Below are positions 49,434 through 61,115 of a stretch of DNA of 64,000 nucleotides, one piece after another (the first letter of the stretch is position 1; each line of letters starts with the position of its first letter). Below the pieces are notes generated by a model, which searched no databases, was not told the DNA's origin, and was given only the letters and a program-made list of their open reading frames with translations. This DNA is from Mactromeris polynyma (lineage: Eukaryota > Mollusca > Bivalvia > Venerida > Mactridae). The stretch is taken from assembly GCA_032209605.1 (NCBI GenBank), contig JASFXZ010000028.1:5218941-5282940 (forward strand), in the 5' to 3' direction. The position numbers and the translations under genes were made by a program.

Positions 49434-52400
49434 ACAGTCTAAAAAAGGAAAATGTTATAAAGGGAGGAAATCCCATCATACGTTTTATGAAATAGAGATT
49501 GTGTTGTATCCCTTAGCAGTATGTGTATCATTCAAGTTTTCGCGCGTCATTTATTTTATGATTTCTTTGTGTGTAGAGAATTTTGTTCATTAAGTACAGC
49601 TGCAATTGGAACTGTGTAGTTTCCTATTCGTGAGTCATATATCTTACTTAAACTTTGTTAAAATAGACTACAAATGTATTCTTGTAAATAAAAATAAAAT
49701 TGCAAAATATGTGTTTATAAATACGGTTGTTGTCTCTAAAAATTGGATATAAATGTAATTGAAAGGATAAAATAACAAACCGTTTAATCCTGTATTCCTA
49801 ATGTGTCCATTTGTCAGCTGCATACACAAACCAAATAAGTACCCTGGCTGAAAAATACTGCTAATTACACAGGAGCTTATAGATGATACATATGTATGTT
49901 TGTTTTCTGATAAATAATGTTCAACTCAATACATGGTATGTGATCCAAAATATGATGTCCAGTAATTTTGGTTACATCTTGAAAATCTTGGTGTCCAATG
50001 TTTGTATGTTCTTTAAATGCATCCGTACAACAATGGCAGTTACTGTAGTAATTGTATTGTTTTAATGAAGGCAAAATGAAAAAAGTACAATGTACAAAAT
50101 AACCAGATCTGGAATGGAAAAGCGTTTTAAAAATTTGAAGATGTAACAAGGACATGAAAAAGTAACTTTAAGTTTTTAAAGTCAAACATTTCTATTTTGA
50201 GAAGAAAACAGTTTTCTTTGGCTAGCTTAATTCTGTTCGAGTCTTATAGAGAAATTTCATGCTTAAACATGTTAATGTATTTGAATTTTTAGCATAACAT
50301 CCCCTGGTACCAGAATAATGTACAACGTGTAAAGGGAACGTGTTTTCAAAGATGTACATAAAACATATTCCTAGACAGCATATTTTGGATCATGTATAAT
50401 TTATCAATAAATTTCGGTTATTTACCAACAGACAACATACACTACCAACAGACCATAATAAACAAAAGATAAATACAACCATCGTTTTTTTATTTTTTTT
50501 ATTATAAAATGCATTCCATTGATCAAATCATTAACATGAATAATGAAAACAAGCAATATTTAAAAATTCACAAACACAGCAGAAAAGTGTATACGTCAGA
50601 GTCATATCAGTAAGTGTTTGCATAAGATCTTTTAACACACATCAAAACATATAAATTTTATTGATATATATTCCATACAAGGTAACATCGTTTACTTAAC
50701 GAGCGACAATGTCGAGTTTAATCAACGGCATAACAAACTTCCCGTAAACCGGTGTAAACTAAAAATTACCAATCGTCACCAAAGCACTCGTTCGTGTCGT
50801 CAGCATCATACAGAATAGGATCAAGATCATTGAAGACATCATCCTAATCGTTCGAATGATCGTCGTCGCCACGGTAGTGATACACAACATCAAAGTGAAA
50901 TAGTTGCCGAACTAGTCGGGGCAGTTCTTGTAAGATGTTCTCATGCAAAAACTGACCTAAGGGTGACACATCGTGTCATTGGCCGTCACACTTATTTTTA
51001 TAGTGACACCAGCTTTGTTCTTCAACGTTGGCAATTGTTTTACGAAATCGGGATCATACTGTGCAAAATACATTTCCAATAATCTTGCGTTTGAAGCACC
51101 AACGCCGGATTTTCTCATTTGTCTTCTCAGTATATGAAATATTGTATCACCACGTTCGGTAATCATTCTGATATCAGCTGTATGCTCAAGCAGACACTCG
51201 ATAACACCTGTATTACCTTTCTCACAGGTACCATGCAATGGAGTCTTGCCGAATTTATCCCATGCATTAACATTGGAGTGTGGTATTAACTTCAAGGCAA
51301 CTTCAGTTAAATCTCTATAAATTGCAGCATGTAATGGTGTAAATCCTTGTTTTTGTCCCTTCTTCATGGCATTGCACTCGTTCTCCAATAATGTAGACAC
51401 AATAGCCTCCTTCTTGTTCATAATTGCGGCATAAAGTGCAGTTTGACCGTACCAATCTGTACCATTCGGATTCACTTCCATTTCAATTAGTACTCTTAAA
51501 AGGTGTTCGTCTTTTTTCCATACTGCAATATGGTAAAGGGAAAAGCCCTTTATTTTTGACAATTTTCCATACGATGATATCCTGTGGATTTCTTGGTTTC
51601 TATCAACAGGAAGTAATTTTCGTACGATTTCGGCATTTCCTCTGATAGCTGCGATGTGTATTGAATAATGTCCTCGGTGGTCCTTGATAAGTAAAGGTGT
51701 ACCTCGTTGAATAAAGAGTTCCACTAGCTCGTTATCGCCCATATCAACCGCAATGTGCAAAGGCGTTCTCTTAAAGTTTCCGCCTCTCACATCAAGTGGT
51801 GCACGTCTCTCAAGCAAAGCATCACTTGTACCTCTCTTTTTGTAGATAATCGCCTTATGTAAAGCCGTCATATTTTATGAGTTTTTACACCAGGATCTGC
51901 TCCATTTTGTAGTAAGCATTTTACTGAGACTGTCAATCCTTTCCTCGAGGCAACAATAAGCGGATAATTTCCATTCACAGCATTTCCACGGTCATTGACA
52001 TTAGTACCAGGATGATTCAATAAAATCTTCAAGATATCTATTCTGTTGTGTATAGCAATGTTTATTGCATCTCCTGTCACTCTAGTGTCATTCTGCAACA
52101 GATAACGAACTGATTCTATGTCACCCGAATGTACTGCTAGAAGAAGGGCAACAGTTGGATTTTTGTTAACAAGTGTTTTTTGAAGGATTTCTGTCGCGAA
52201 AATACGAGCCCCAATAAACCATGCATAATCTAACAAATGCATATCAAGTTTGTCCATGCTTATACCATACTCTAAGAAGAATCCCGTCATAGACATTACA
52301 GGTGTCTGAAACATTTCTTCCACATAATGCTGTTCAACAATATAGCCGATAAACAATTCCATAAACTGCTTAGACATGAATGCGCTGTGTTTGATCAGGC

Positions 52401-53360
52401 CAAAGTCAAGCATACTATGCACTTCGATGGTGTTGTGTCGTTGACCATTTCTCATTACGGTCATTCTACAGAAGTTGTGTATTTTGATTTGAAAATGATA
52501 GAAAAATGTGCCTTTAATATCAAAACTTTTTATTTGAATAAACACATGACACACTTAATAAACATGATCAAGGTTTCTAGACAAACAGATGTACTTGGGG
52601 AAAAAATATGATGGTTGTTTAAGCATTACCTACATGCAAATGTCATTCCTGTTACCAATACTAAAAGCAACAAAATGATAAGATACACAAATTAATATTG
52701 TTAGTTTTAATAAGTTTTGAAAAATGTATGGTAAATCTCTTTAGATCATATAAATAAATGTTTGGATTTTTTTTCTTTTTCTGAATGTATTCAAATTGTA
52801 TTGCCATTTTGCTTAGATTTTTATGTAAAGTTTATGTATAATGGTGAAGAAAATGTTGCCATGCATCTTTTAAGTAAGTCATGTAACATGAATATATCCT
52901 ACTTTTCTCAACAAAGTATAAAAATATGGTGGTAACAGGAATGACATCCAGTAACAGGAATGATGAGGTAACAGGAATTACATAATGAATGGTGACAGGA
53001 ATTACTTATCACAATTAAAAACTGTGTTTCCTTGACACTGGTGCAAGTATTATAAATCAAGTTTATATTATACAATAGAGATGTTGACCTAACTTTCTAT
53101 TAGAATTTAATTCTTGGTAGTACCAAAGAACTGTTACCGGTGTAATGTAATTCCTGTTACTTTTCTGTCATTCCTGTTACCATCAAATATTGACAGCACT
53201 GTTTATCAATAATATCATTTTTCAAACTAAGTTTCTATAGTTTCTTTCTCTCTCGATTTGTACTGTAAACATGATATTTTTTTCCAAGATTATTCGAATA
53301 AAGTTTTACAGAAAAAGTATTTGTAATATTTTTTTATTGTTTTTTTTTTTAATTCTTTTA

Positions 53361-53551
53361 ATTTATTCCCTCATGTGGTGCACGATTTTAAATGGTCAAA
53401 GTCTATTTTGACTGATAATATATTTGAAACCAGTCTACGGAAAGTTATTTTTAGAATTTATTCCCTCATGTGGTGCACGATTTCAAATCGCCAAGGTCTA
53501 TTTTGACTGATAAAATATTTGAAACCAGTCTACGGAAAGTTTATTTTTAGA
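53361..53551. repeat. 95-bp tandem duplication inside the 1.8-kb transposon
   Basis: Two units begin 'atttattccctcatgtggtg' at 53361 and 53456 and both end 'accagtctacggaaagtt'. Confidence 0.9.
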
Positions 53552-53780
53552 AAGTTGAAAATAGTTCTCACGTGATGTAAACAATAAAATCCCGCGGAAT
53601 TCAATCACATGACAGAACTAGCGATATTAACATTACTAAATGAACACACATAAACAGTTGAACTCTAGTCACCATGTACCTATAATTAGAGGTTGTTATT
53701 TGATTATTGATTAGGTTGCATGTTTAGTGACCATGACACTTAAGTGGACCAATCAAGTAAAATTCAATTACAGAAGTTAA

Positions 53781-53982
53781 TCTGTTTATAGACCCAGTTC
53801 CAAATTCTCTGTATAAAGCAAAATAATAATTTTTAAAATTGCATTCTTTGAATCTTTTACATGACAAATTATAACAAATAGAAGTGATGCGTTCACTGTA
53901 TGAAATAAATATTTAGATAAAAGTAGTGCTTATTCTAAGCTTATTTTTTACGTACGAAGTTGGAACTGGGTCTGTAAACAGA
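53781..53982. mobile_element. 202-bp MITE with TTAA duplication, nested in the 1.8-kb transposon
   Basis: The ends TCTGTTTATAGACCCAGTTC.. and, inverted, TCTGTTTACAGACCCAGTTC.. (23-bp arms, one mismatch) are flanked by TTAA on both sides (53777-53780, 53983-53986). TTAA duplication suggests mobilisation by a piggyBac- or Kolobok-type transposase. Confidence 0.75.
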
Positions 53983-54639
53983 TTAATATGTTTTGTTTAC
54001 GTGTTTGATACTTCTAAAATGGAGTGTAATGCTTTAGTTACATGTTTTTTGTACAAAAGAATGTAAATAACAAAATATCATTCTACATTTGATTTGCTCT
54101 TGATCAATTCTTTAGCGGCGACCTTTGATGCTTTGCATCAATGATTTTCTTGTTGTTACAGTAATAGAACACTTGTACAATTTCACTTGATTTTATATGA
54201 ATAAAGTAAGTTTGCCAGTTATTTTTTTTATAGGGACAGAAAATACGCAACTTCTGTAGAATGACCGATTAACGAGTGAAATTCGTCACTGGAAAACTTT
54301 GGAACTCCGTTGCAATCCCGTTTCAGTACCATGTCGGCCATCTTTTTTGCTAGGTACTGATATTGCCATTCTTTCGATGTGACTTTGTATTCTTCATGTT
54401 TTCCAATACCCACAAATTCCATCAGGAAATCTCTAGGGCATACTGTCCACTTTTATCATTGTACCTGAGAAATCCTCCATCATGACTGTCTATTGACCGC
54501 TGGATAGTTTCTAGAAATTCAACGTCAACCTCTCGATCAAGACTTTTCGCCATTCGTTTTACATGGTATGATGCGGTTTTCACCCTTTGAAAATGTCTTA
54601 TAGACACCAATTTGTCATCCTTTGTCCAAAGGTCATGCA

Positions 54640-55058
54640 CATTTTGCATCATGAAATGAGCGCCTCTGTTCGATTTCCAGCCTCTTCTGTAAGTGACGTC
54701 ATTTCCAGAAAACGTCACATGTGACGTCACCATGTACTGACAGTAAGCAAATTTTGCCCCATAAGGCAATATGAAAACAAATTGATCATATGGAGTAAAT
54801 ATTGTCTGATGCTTGCAAATAGTGACATCACATGTGAAGTTTTCTTGAGATGACGTCTTTACAGAAAAGGTTGGAAATCCCACAGCAGCGTTCAATTTTG
54901 TTCTTGCCACGAACCAATGAATGTGTCTGCTGCAGAAACACTTATTGTCGTTTAATTGTTTTTGGGTGACAATGTACTGGGGCTTTGGAACATTAAAATA
55001 CGGCAGTAAAGCGTCTGGTCGACTTTGCTAAATGTTTGCAGGAATTAAACCCGCTGCA
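54640..55058 (+). repeat. Dispersed repeat family R1, copy 2
   Basis: Matches 3425-3770: 'cgcctctgttcgatttcc', 'aaaacgtcacatgtgacgtc', 'gccccataaggcaatatgaa', 'gtactggggctttggaaca' and 'gtctggtcgactttgct' all recur. It truncates pseudogene C at the codons for WTKDDK. The 162-codon minus frame running through this junction is a chimera of gene remnant and repeat. Confidence 0.75.
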
Positions 55059-55327
55059 AGCAGCAGACTTTACAGTCTGTGACAGTTCATTGATCAGTAT
55101 TCGATTACCATAAGATCTGTCCTACACAGACGCTGTTAACAGAATTCCCAAATGTGTCGTATAAATACAAATGTACTTGTGTGCGTTTTTTGCAACAATT
55201 TTGGTGAAGCTAGACATAAACTTCACATATAAAAGACGCCTTATTTAGAATAATTAAGATATTTTCTTACAATTGGAGAAAGTGAAAACACTGATGGTAG
55301 CTTAAGTAGGAAGTCATTTGGACTGCA

Positions 55328-56992
55328 ACAAAGGTAATTTTCACATAATGCATTGTGACACATCACGATGTACTGCAATTTCATGTTGCATTGTGACACA
55401 CCAAAATGAACTGTAATATCATGTTGCATTGTGACACACCACGATGTACTGTAATGTCATGTTGCATTGTGACACACCACAATGTCCTGCAATGGCACGT
55501 TGCATTGTGACACACCAAAATGAACTGTAATATCATGTTGCATTGTGACACACCACAATGTACTGCAATGTAATGTTGCATTGTGACATACCACAATGTA
55601 CTGTAATGTCATGTTGCATTCTGACACGCCAAAATGTACTGTAATGTCATGGGGTATTGCAACACCACGATGTACTGCAATGTCACGTTGCATTGTGACA
55701 CACCACGATGTACTGCAATGTCACGTTGCATTGAGACACACCATAATGTACTTTAATGTCTTGTTGCATTGTCACACACCACGATGTACTGTAATGTCAT
55801 GTTCCATTGTGACACACCATGATGTACTAAAATGTCATGTTGCATTGTGACACACCACGATGTACTGTAATGTCATGTTGCATTGTGACACACCACGATG
55901 TACTACAAAATCATGTTGCATTGTGACACTCCATGATGTACTGCAATGTCATGTTGCATTGTGACACACCACAATGTACTGTAATGTCACGTTGCATTGT
56001 GACACACCACAATGTACTGCAATGTCACGTTGCATTGTGACACACCACAATGTACTGCAATGTCACATTGCATTGTGACACACCACAATGTACTGCAATG
56101 TCACGTTGCATTGTGACACACCACAATGTACTGCAATGTCACGTTGCATTGTGACACACCACAATGTACTGTAGTCATGTTGCATTGTGACACACCACAA
56201 TGTTCTGCAATGTCACGTTGCATTGTGACATACCACAATGTACTGCAATGTAATGTTGCATTGTGACACACAACAATGTAATGCAATGTCATGTTGCATT
56301 GTGACACACCACAATGTACTGCAATGTCACGTTGCATTGTGATACACCACAATGTACTGCAATTTCATGTTGCATTGTGACACACCACGATGTACTGCAA
56401 TTTCATGTTGCATTGTGACACACCACGATGTACTGTAATGTCATGTTGCATTGTGACATACTACAATGTACTGTAATGGCAAGTTGCATTGTGACACACC
56501 ACAATGTACTGTAGTCATGTTGCATTGTGACACACCATAATGTACTGTAATGTCATGTTGCATTGTGACACACCACAATGTACTGCAATGTCACGTTGCA
56601 TTGTGATACACCACAATGTACTGCAATTTCATGTTGCATTGTGACACACCACGATGTACTGCAATGTCATGTTGCATTGTGACACACCATAATGTACTGC
56701 AATGTCATGTTGCATTGTGACACACCACGATGTACTGCAAATTCATGTTGCATTGTGACACTCCACGATGTACTGCAATGTCACGTTGCATTGTGACATA
56801 CCACGATGTACTGCAATGTCATGTTGCATTGTGACACACCATGATGTACTGCAATGTCATGTTGCAGTGTGACACACCATGATGTACTGCAATGTCCTGT
56901 TGCATTGTGACACACCACGATGTACTGCAATGTCATGTTGCACTGTGACACACCACAATGTACTACAATGCCATGATCTAGAGTCACAATGT
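55328..56992. repeat. 38-bp minisatellite, about 43 units
   Basis: The unit is 'catgttgcattgtgacacac' plus 'cacaatgtactgcaatgt'. Many units contain a perfect dyad CATTGTG-acacac-CACAATG, and others have cacgatg, which weakens it. Unit length is uniform (38 bp, occasional 35-bp deletions such as 'tgtagtcatg'). As 38 is not divisible by three, the frames inside are short. Confidence 0.96.
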
Positions 56993-58899
56993 CATGTTTT
57001 ACCTATTAAGGAGAATCAACAGGATTCTGTATATTTGTGTAGTATACTGTTACACATGATGAATTGATAGAAATAAAACAACAGGACGTACATTCGGCGG
57101 CTTAGTATTACACTTTATTCATTCATTACGAAATATCAATAAAATAATAATGCTAGTACATAATACATGTAAAATAGACAAGATATAAATAACAAGAAAT
57201 ATTGTACATTATGAGCTAAGACAGAATTGCTACAAAATATTGTAGTCTTACAGATTGCCACGTGGTTACAATGACAGTTATTCAAAGTCAAGGAGTTAAT
57301 AGTCTACTTCTGCTTTTGCAAATTCTAGTAAGGATAGATACCAATGAAATAGTTTAAATTAAATGAGTTCATCATTAGGCCAGCCTAAAATATTTGTGGT
57401 AATCTAAATTGCTCAATTTCTGTGGGTTTCTATATGACAATCATTATATACAATATTTAATTATTTTAGAGATTTTTAGATATTGGGACAAAAAAAATCC
57501 TGATTTGAAGAGACAAAAAATATGAGTAGATCAGATTTTTTATGAGTAGATCAGGTAACTATGATAAATAATTGTATACAGGTGGCTAAACATCTTGAAC
57601 TATACTGAAAACAACAGCCCTATACAAGAACAAATATTGCACCCGTGAATAAATTATATCTCATTCCATATTTACCCTACTGAATCAAGATTCACACCCA
57701 GTACCTAGTTCAAGTACCCGGTCTGGTAAGGCTGGGACAGAAAAATCCATGCCAATAGTAGAGAATGTTGTGTTGCCATGGATACAGAGTAATTGATATT
57801 TCTGAGAACTTTACAACACATTTGAGAACGACACTTGCATAAAATAAGGTAACCCAGTCATTTCCAGTTATTCAAATTTTATGTTGGTGTAAAATTATAC
57901 ACAACAAAAAACAGAAATTTAAAAAATGGATGAAAAGCTTCAATTTTTATGTCAATAATAAACAACTTTTGAAATCAAACTCTATATACAATGAAATCAA
58001 ATAATGAGAACGCTAGAACTATAAAGAGATCCAAAAGTTGAAAAATTTGCAGATTTATGTAAATTGCACGTTCATGAATCCAAATCGACAACATAATATA
58101 ACCCCAAGCAACATAAAATATACATCTTTGAACAAATAGTGTGGTGACAAATCAAAAAATTTACAGCACTGATCAGATCTTTCATCATTAAGAACAAAGG
58201 TCATAGAGAAAGGAACAGGGGTACAACTGTTAACAAAATGAAAACTTGGTTTAGCCTGAAGAGTTAAGGGCATGCATACTAAATAAGCAAACCTTTACAA
58301 ATGGTGTTATATCTGTTTATTTTAAATCTGAAATAACAGGATTTCAATTGCTCGACATTCCTTGTACATGTAACAAGAAAATGTATCGACCAAATCCCTT
58401 TTTTGATTTTCAATAAACTATGGGGACTAAGCATATAAAACTAAATGGAAACAACCTGTGACAGACACGTCACTGGATAGTTAACAGACTGTACTCAGAA
58501 CTCAGAGGCTTGTGTTTTAAGACTGGTCACCAATCTCAAATTTACAACCTCCCACCCTAGGTCCTCTTGTTGCACAAGGCATACAGACTGCCATGTATCT
58601 GTAACAGGTCTATGTATATAAACCATGTTTTACAACCTTTGACCCAGTACTATTTAATACAGTTCTCCAATATCTGTAAAATCACCTTTAGCTTACCATA
58701 CATAAACATTTACCAGTATATTTAAACCAATATTATCATGTGCATTTTTTAATACCATTTATCTAACAAGAACAGCTCAACAAATATAAAACACTATAAC
58801 TGTATGAAGATATATCTGAGTCGGAGTAACTTTGATTTGTGTCTACAGATTATATTACCGAACAATTGATATCATATACAGAGTTATCTCCACTTTGAA
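56993..58899. other. AT-rich interval, no gene recognised
   Basis: No frame with recognisable content on either strand. Could include untranslated or intronic sequence of an unseen gene, but nothing shows it. Confidence 0.35.
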
Positions 58900-59320
58900 C
58901 ATCAATGCAATAGGAGAGGTCCACACTGGCCATATATAGATTACACAGAAACAAACAGTGTGACCATATTTCATAAAGATGGGTTAAAAATGTGGCCTCC
59001 AAAGTGTGAAATATGGCATTTTTGATAACCCAAGGGCACATAACTCTAGACCTGCTAGTCTGATCTGGCCCAACATGGATCTTGCTTGGGGTCTTACAAG
59101 TACACACATTCTGTAGGAATAAGATTAGGATTGGTGGAACAATGAAGGAGCAAGATAACTCTTGATCTGATACACTGATCTGGCCCATAACAAAACTCGG
59201 TCAAGACCTAATGGCCATATACATTGTAGCCAAGTATGGTTATGATTGCTCAAGAAATGTGGATACTAGAGTGTAAACAATCACATTGTGGACGACGAAC
59301 AAATGGGCGACAGAGGTAGG
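58900..59320. repeat. Degenerate bivalve-type dispersed repeat
   Basis: Phrases such as 'acagtgtgaccatatttcat', 'ccaagggcacataactct', 'gatctggcccaacatgga', 'ctgatctggcccataacaaa', 'gactagagtgtaaac'-like and 'ttgtggacgacgaac' are typical of the same broad family as 42787-43352, here heavily diverged. The 112-codon minus frame over it is not a gene. Confidence 0.5.
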
Positions 59321-59544
59321 TTTTTTAAGTTTATCGATGAACATGGCATTTGTGGCATATTCCATGAGTTGGTCGCATAACTGCAATTATTTTTTTAAGT
59401 ATGGCCTAATCAAAACATCTTGTTATATAAAATAATTACATACATATACACTTACGTTGAGGTCAATATGTAGATTTATTGACCTGTTTAAAGTGTTAAT
59501 GACCAAGGAATCACATCCTGTCAGGTCAACTAAACTACATAAGG

Positions 59545-60345
59545 ACCATACACATACCAGGAGTCCTCAATCATTACATATTATACCCCCCATACACATA
59601 CCAGGAGTCCTCAATCATTACATATTATACCCCCCTACCCCATACCAGGAGTCCTCAATCATTACATATTATACCCCATACACATACCAGGAGTCCTCAA
59701 TCATTACATATTATACCCCCCTCCCCCATACACATACCAGGAGTCCTCAATCATTACATATTATACCCCCATACACATACCAGGAGTCCTCAATCATTAC
59801 ATATTATACCCCCCGTACTCATACCAGGAGTCCTCAATCATTACATATTATACCCCCCATACACATACCAGGAGTCCTCAATCATTACATATTATACCCC
59901 CATTCACATACCAGGAGTCCTCAATCATTACATATTATACCCCCCCATACACATACCAGGAGTCCTCAATCATTACATATTATACCCCCCATACACATAC
60001 CAGGAGTCCTCAATCATTACATATTATACCCCCCATACTCATACCAGGAGTCCTCAATCATTACATATTATACCCCCCCCCATACACATACCAGGAGTCC
60101 TCAATCATTACATATTATACCCCCCATACTCATACCAGGAGTCCTCAATCATTACATATTATACCCCCCATTACTCATACCAGGAGTCCTCAATCATTAC
60201 ATATTATACCCCCCATACTCATACCAGGAGTCCTCAATCATTACATATTATACCCCCATACACATACCAGGAGTCCTCAATCATTACATATTATACCCCC
60301 CATACTCATACCAGGAGTCCTCAATCATTACATATTATACCCGTG
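59545..60345. repeat. 44-48-bp minisatellite with variable C-runs, about 17 units
   Basis: The unit is 'accaggagtcctcaatcatt' plus 'acatattata', then a run of 3-9 C, then 'atac(a/t)cat'. The fixed part is almost invariant and length varies only at the C-run, a sign of recent homogenisation plus slippage. The 304-codon + frame through it changes frame register from unit to unit and is not a protein gene. Confidence 0.96.
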
Positions 60346-60746
60346 TTACAATTTTCTACAATTGCTACTAAGCGTTGATCAGCCATACAGACAGATTGTC
60401 ATTTGGTACATTCCACTTTATTTGTGTGCTGTATGTTCATGTCTTTAAAATTACAGCAAGCCAGTAAACAGGAATTTTTTACATCATGATAATTATCTGC
60501 GGACCTCGGCCAGCAGTGTTCCCGGACCATCAAAGGCTTTTCCAGCAGGGTAGTATTCAATTGTTGCATGTATTGGAACATGAAATGTTGGTCAACAACA
60601 ATGTACTCGGCTAAAATCACAAAAAAATACTCTTATAAGTCTGACAGCGGGAATTTGATGGTGGATCATGTTGAATGACAGCTGAATAATTTTGGGTAAA
60701 ACATTGATAATGTGCTTTATCTTTTTTATATTTAAAAACATAAATA

Positions 60747-61113
60747 CACTGCCCTCCAAAGTTCCTTCGCACTTGAATATTTTGAATTTCGTTACTTCTT
60801 TCTATGTATGACCATGAAGTAAAATTATTCATCCCACTTCTGTGATGGATAGTGAAGAATTAACAATTTGCACATCTCAGCAGCAGCATCAATCAGCCTG
60901 CACCCAAAACAATGGATGTGTGTAACTGATTGATCTGACACAGAAAATAAGATAATTTGTTTCAGTATATATTTATAAATACTTCTACAGAAAAGTATTG
61001 CGGAGTCAAAAAGCATTTTCAATTCATTGCATGTGAAACAAATATGAAAACTGTTAACACCTTAATTGAAATGGGAAATTGTCAAAGTGTGAAGATCATT
61101 TTGGAGGGCAGTG
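60747..61113. mobile_element. 367-bp Tc1-like MITE
   Basis: The left end is TA|CACTGCCCTCCAAAG and the right end (reverse complement) TA|CACTGCCCTCCAAAA, then related 'TGATCTTCACACTTTGAC' / 'TTCCTTCGCACTTGA'. Flanking TA lies at 60745-60746 and 61114-61115. CACTGCCCTCCAAA-type ends with TA duplication fit the Tc1/mariner superfamily. No coding frame. Confidence 0.78.
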
Positions 61114-61115
61114 TA

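Larger units (their letters stand above)
52458..54267. mobile_element. 1810-bp DNA transposon inserted in pseudogene C
   Basis: The left end is CGGTCATTCTACAGAAGTTG then TGTATTTT; the right end (reverse complement) is identical for the first 20 bases, then CGTATTTT, so the inverted repeat is 28 bp with one mismatch. It is flanked by ATTA (52454-52457 and 54268-54271). Copy B at about 27070 has the empty site with a single ATTA ('cttctcattaacaagtg'). There is no transposase frame. Internal features: 'gtaacaggaatgac'-type motifs in both orientations (52648-53180), a 95-bp tandem duplication, and a nested MITE. A 4-bp duplication with CGGTC ends does not fit a superfamily I can name with confidence. 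Confidence 0.9.
49434..54637 (-). repeat. Segmental duplication, copy C (contains pseudogene C)
   Basis: Homology with copy B starts at 'agtctaaaaaaggaaaatgt' and continues through the gene's 3' flank into exon 4 sequence. It stops at about 54637, where dispersed repeat R1 begins. Exons 1-3 and the upstream 24-bp minisatellite have no counterpart here. Confidence 0.82.
50766..54637 (-). pseudogene. Pseudogene C: broken HEPN-NTPase-ankyrin paralogue (exon 4 only)
   Basis: Exon-4 homology runs from WTKDDKLVSI (54637) to the acidic tail. Damage read against copy B: no HEPN exons and no P-loop (5' part replaced by repeat R1); about 80 bp deleted between 'gggcata' and 'ctgtccac' (near 54443), fusing YAL to EIS* out of frame; a 1.8-kb transposon at 52458-54267; a 1-bp loss near 51873 (GADPGVK then a shift); a 1-bp loss near 50965 (DTMCHP*); an in-frame stop in the tail. 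The surviving ankyrin stretch (TPLHIAV, TPLHAAI, TPLHGTC) is close to B. It cannot make an NTPase. A 304-codon ankyrin-only frame (50957-51871) remains open, but I see no promoter or start supporting its use. Confidence 0.88.

Noticed and set aside
51868..52554. 228-codon minus frame with its own start
   Set aside because: The first ~33 codons are transposon sequence at 52458 and above; the rest is the interrupted exon of pseudogene C.
54422..54910. 162-codon minus frame as a gene
   Set aside because: Its first half is dispersed repeat R1 and its second half frameshifted pseudogene C sequence.
55328..56992. CRISPR-like array
   Set aside because: Units are contiguous with no unique spacers, and the genome is eukaryotic; it is a minisatellite.
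58850..59188. 112-codon minus frame
   Set aside because: Falls inside a degenerate dispersed repeat.
59457..60371. 304-codon + frame rich in HTHTRSPQSLHII
   Set aside because: Lies in the minisatellite with variable C-runs, and the encoded repeat changes frame from unit to unit.
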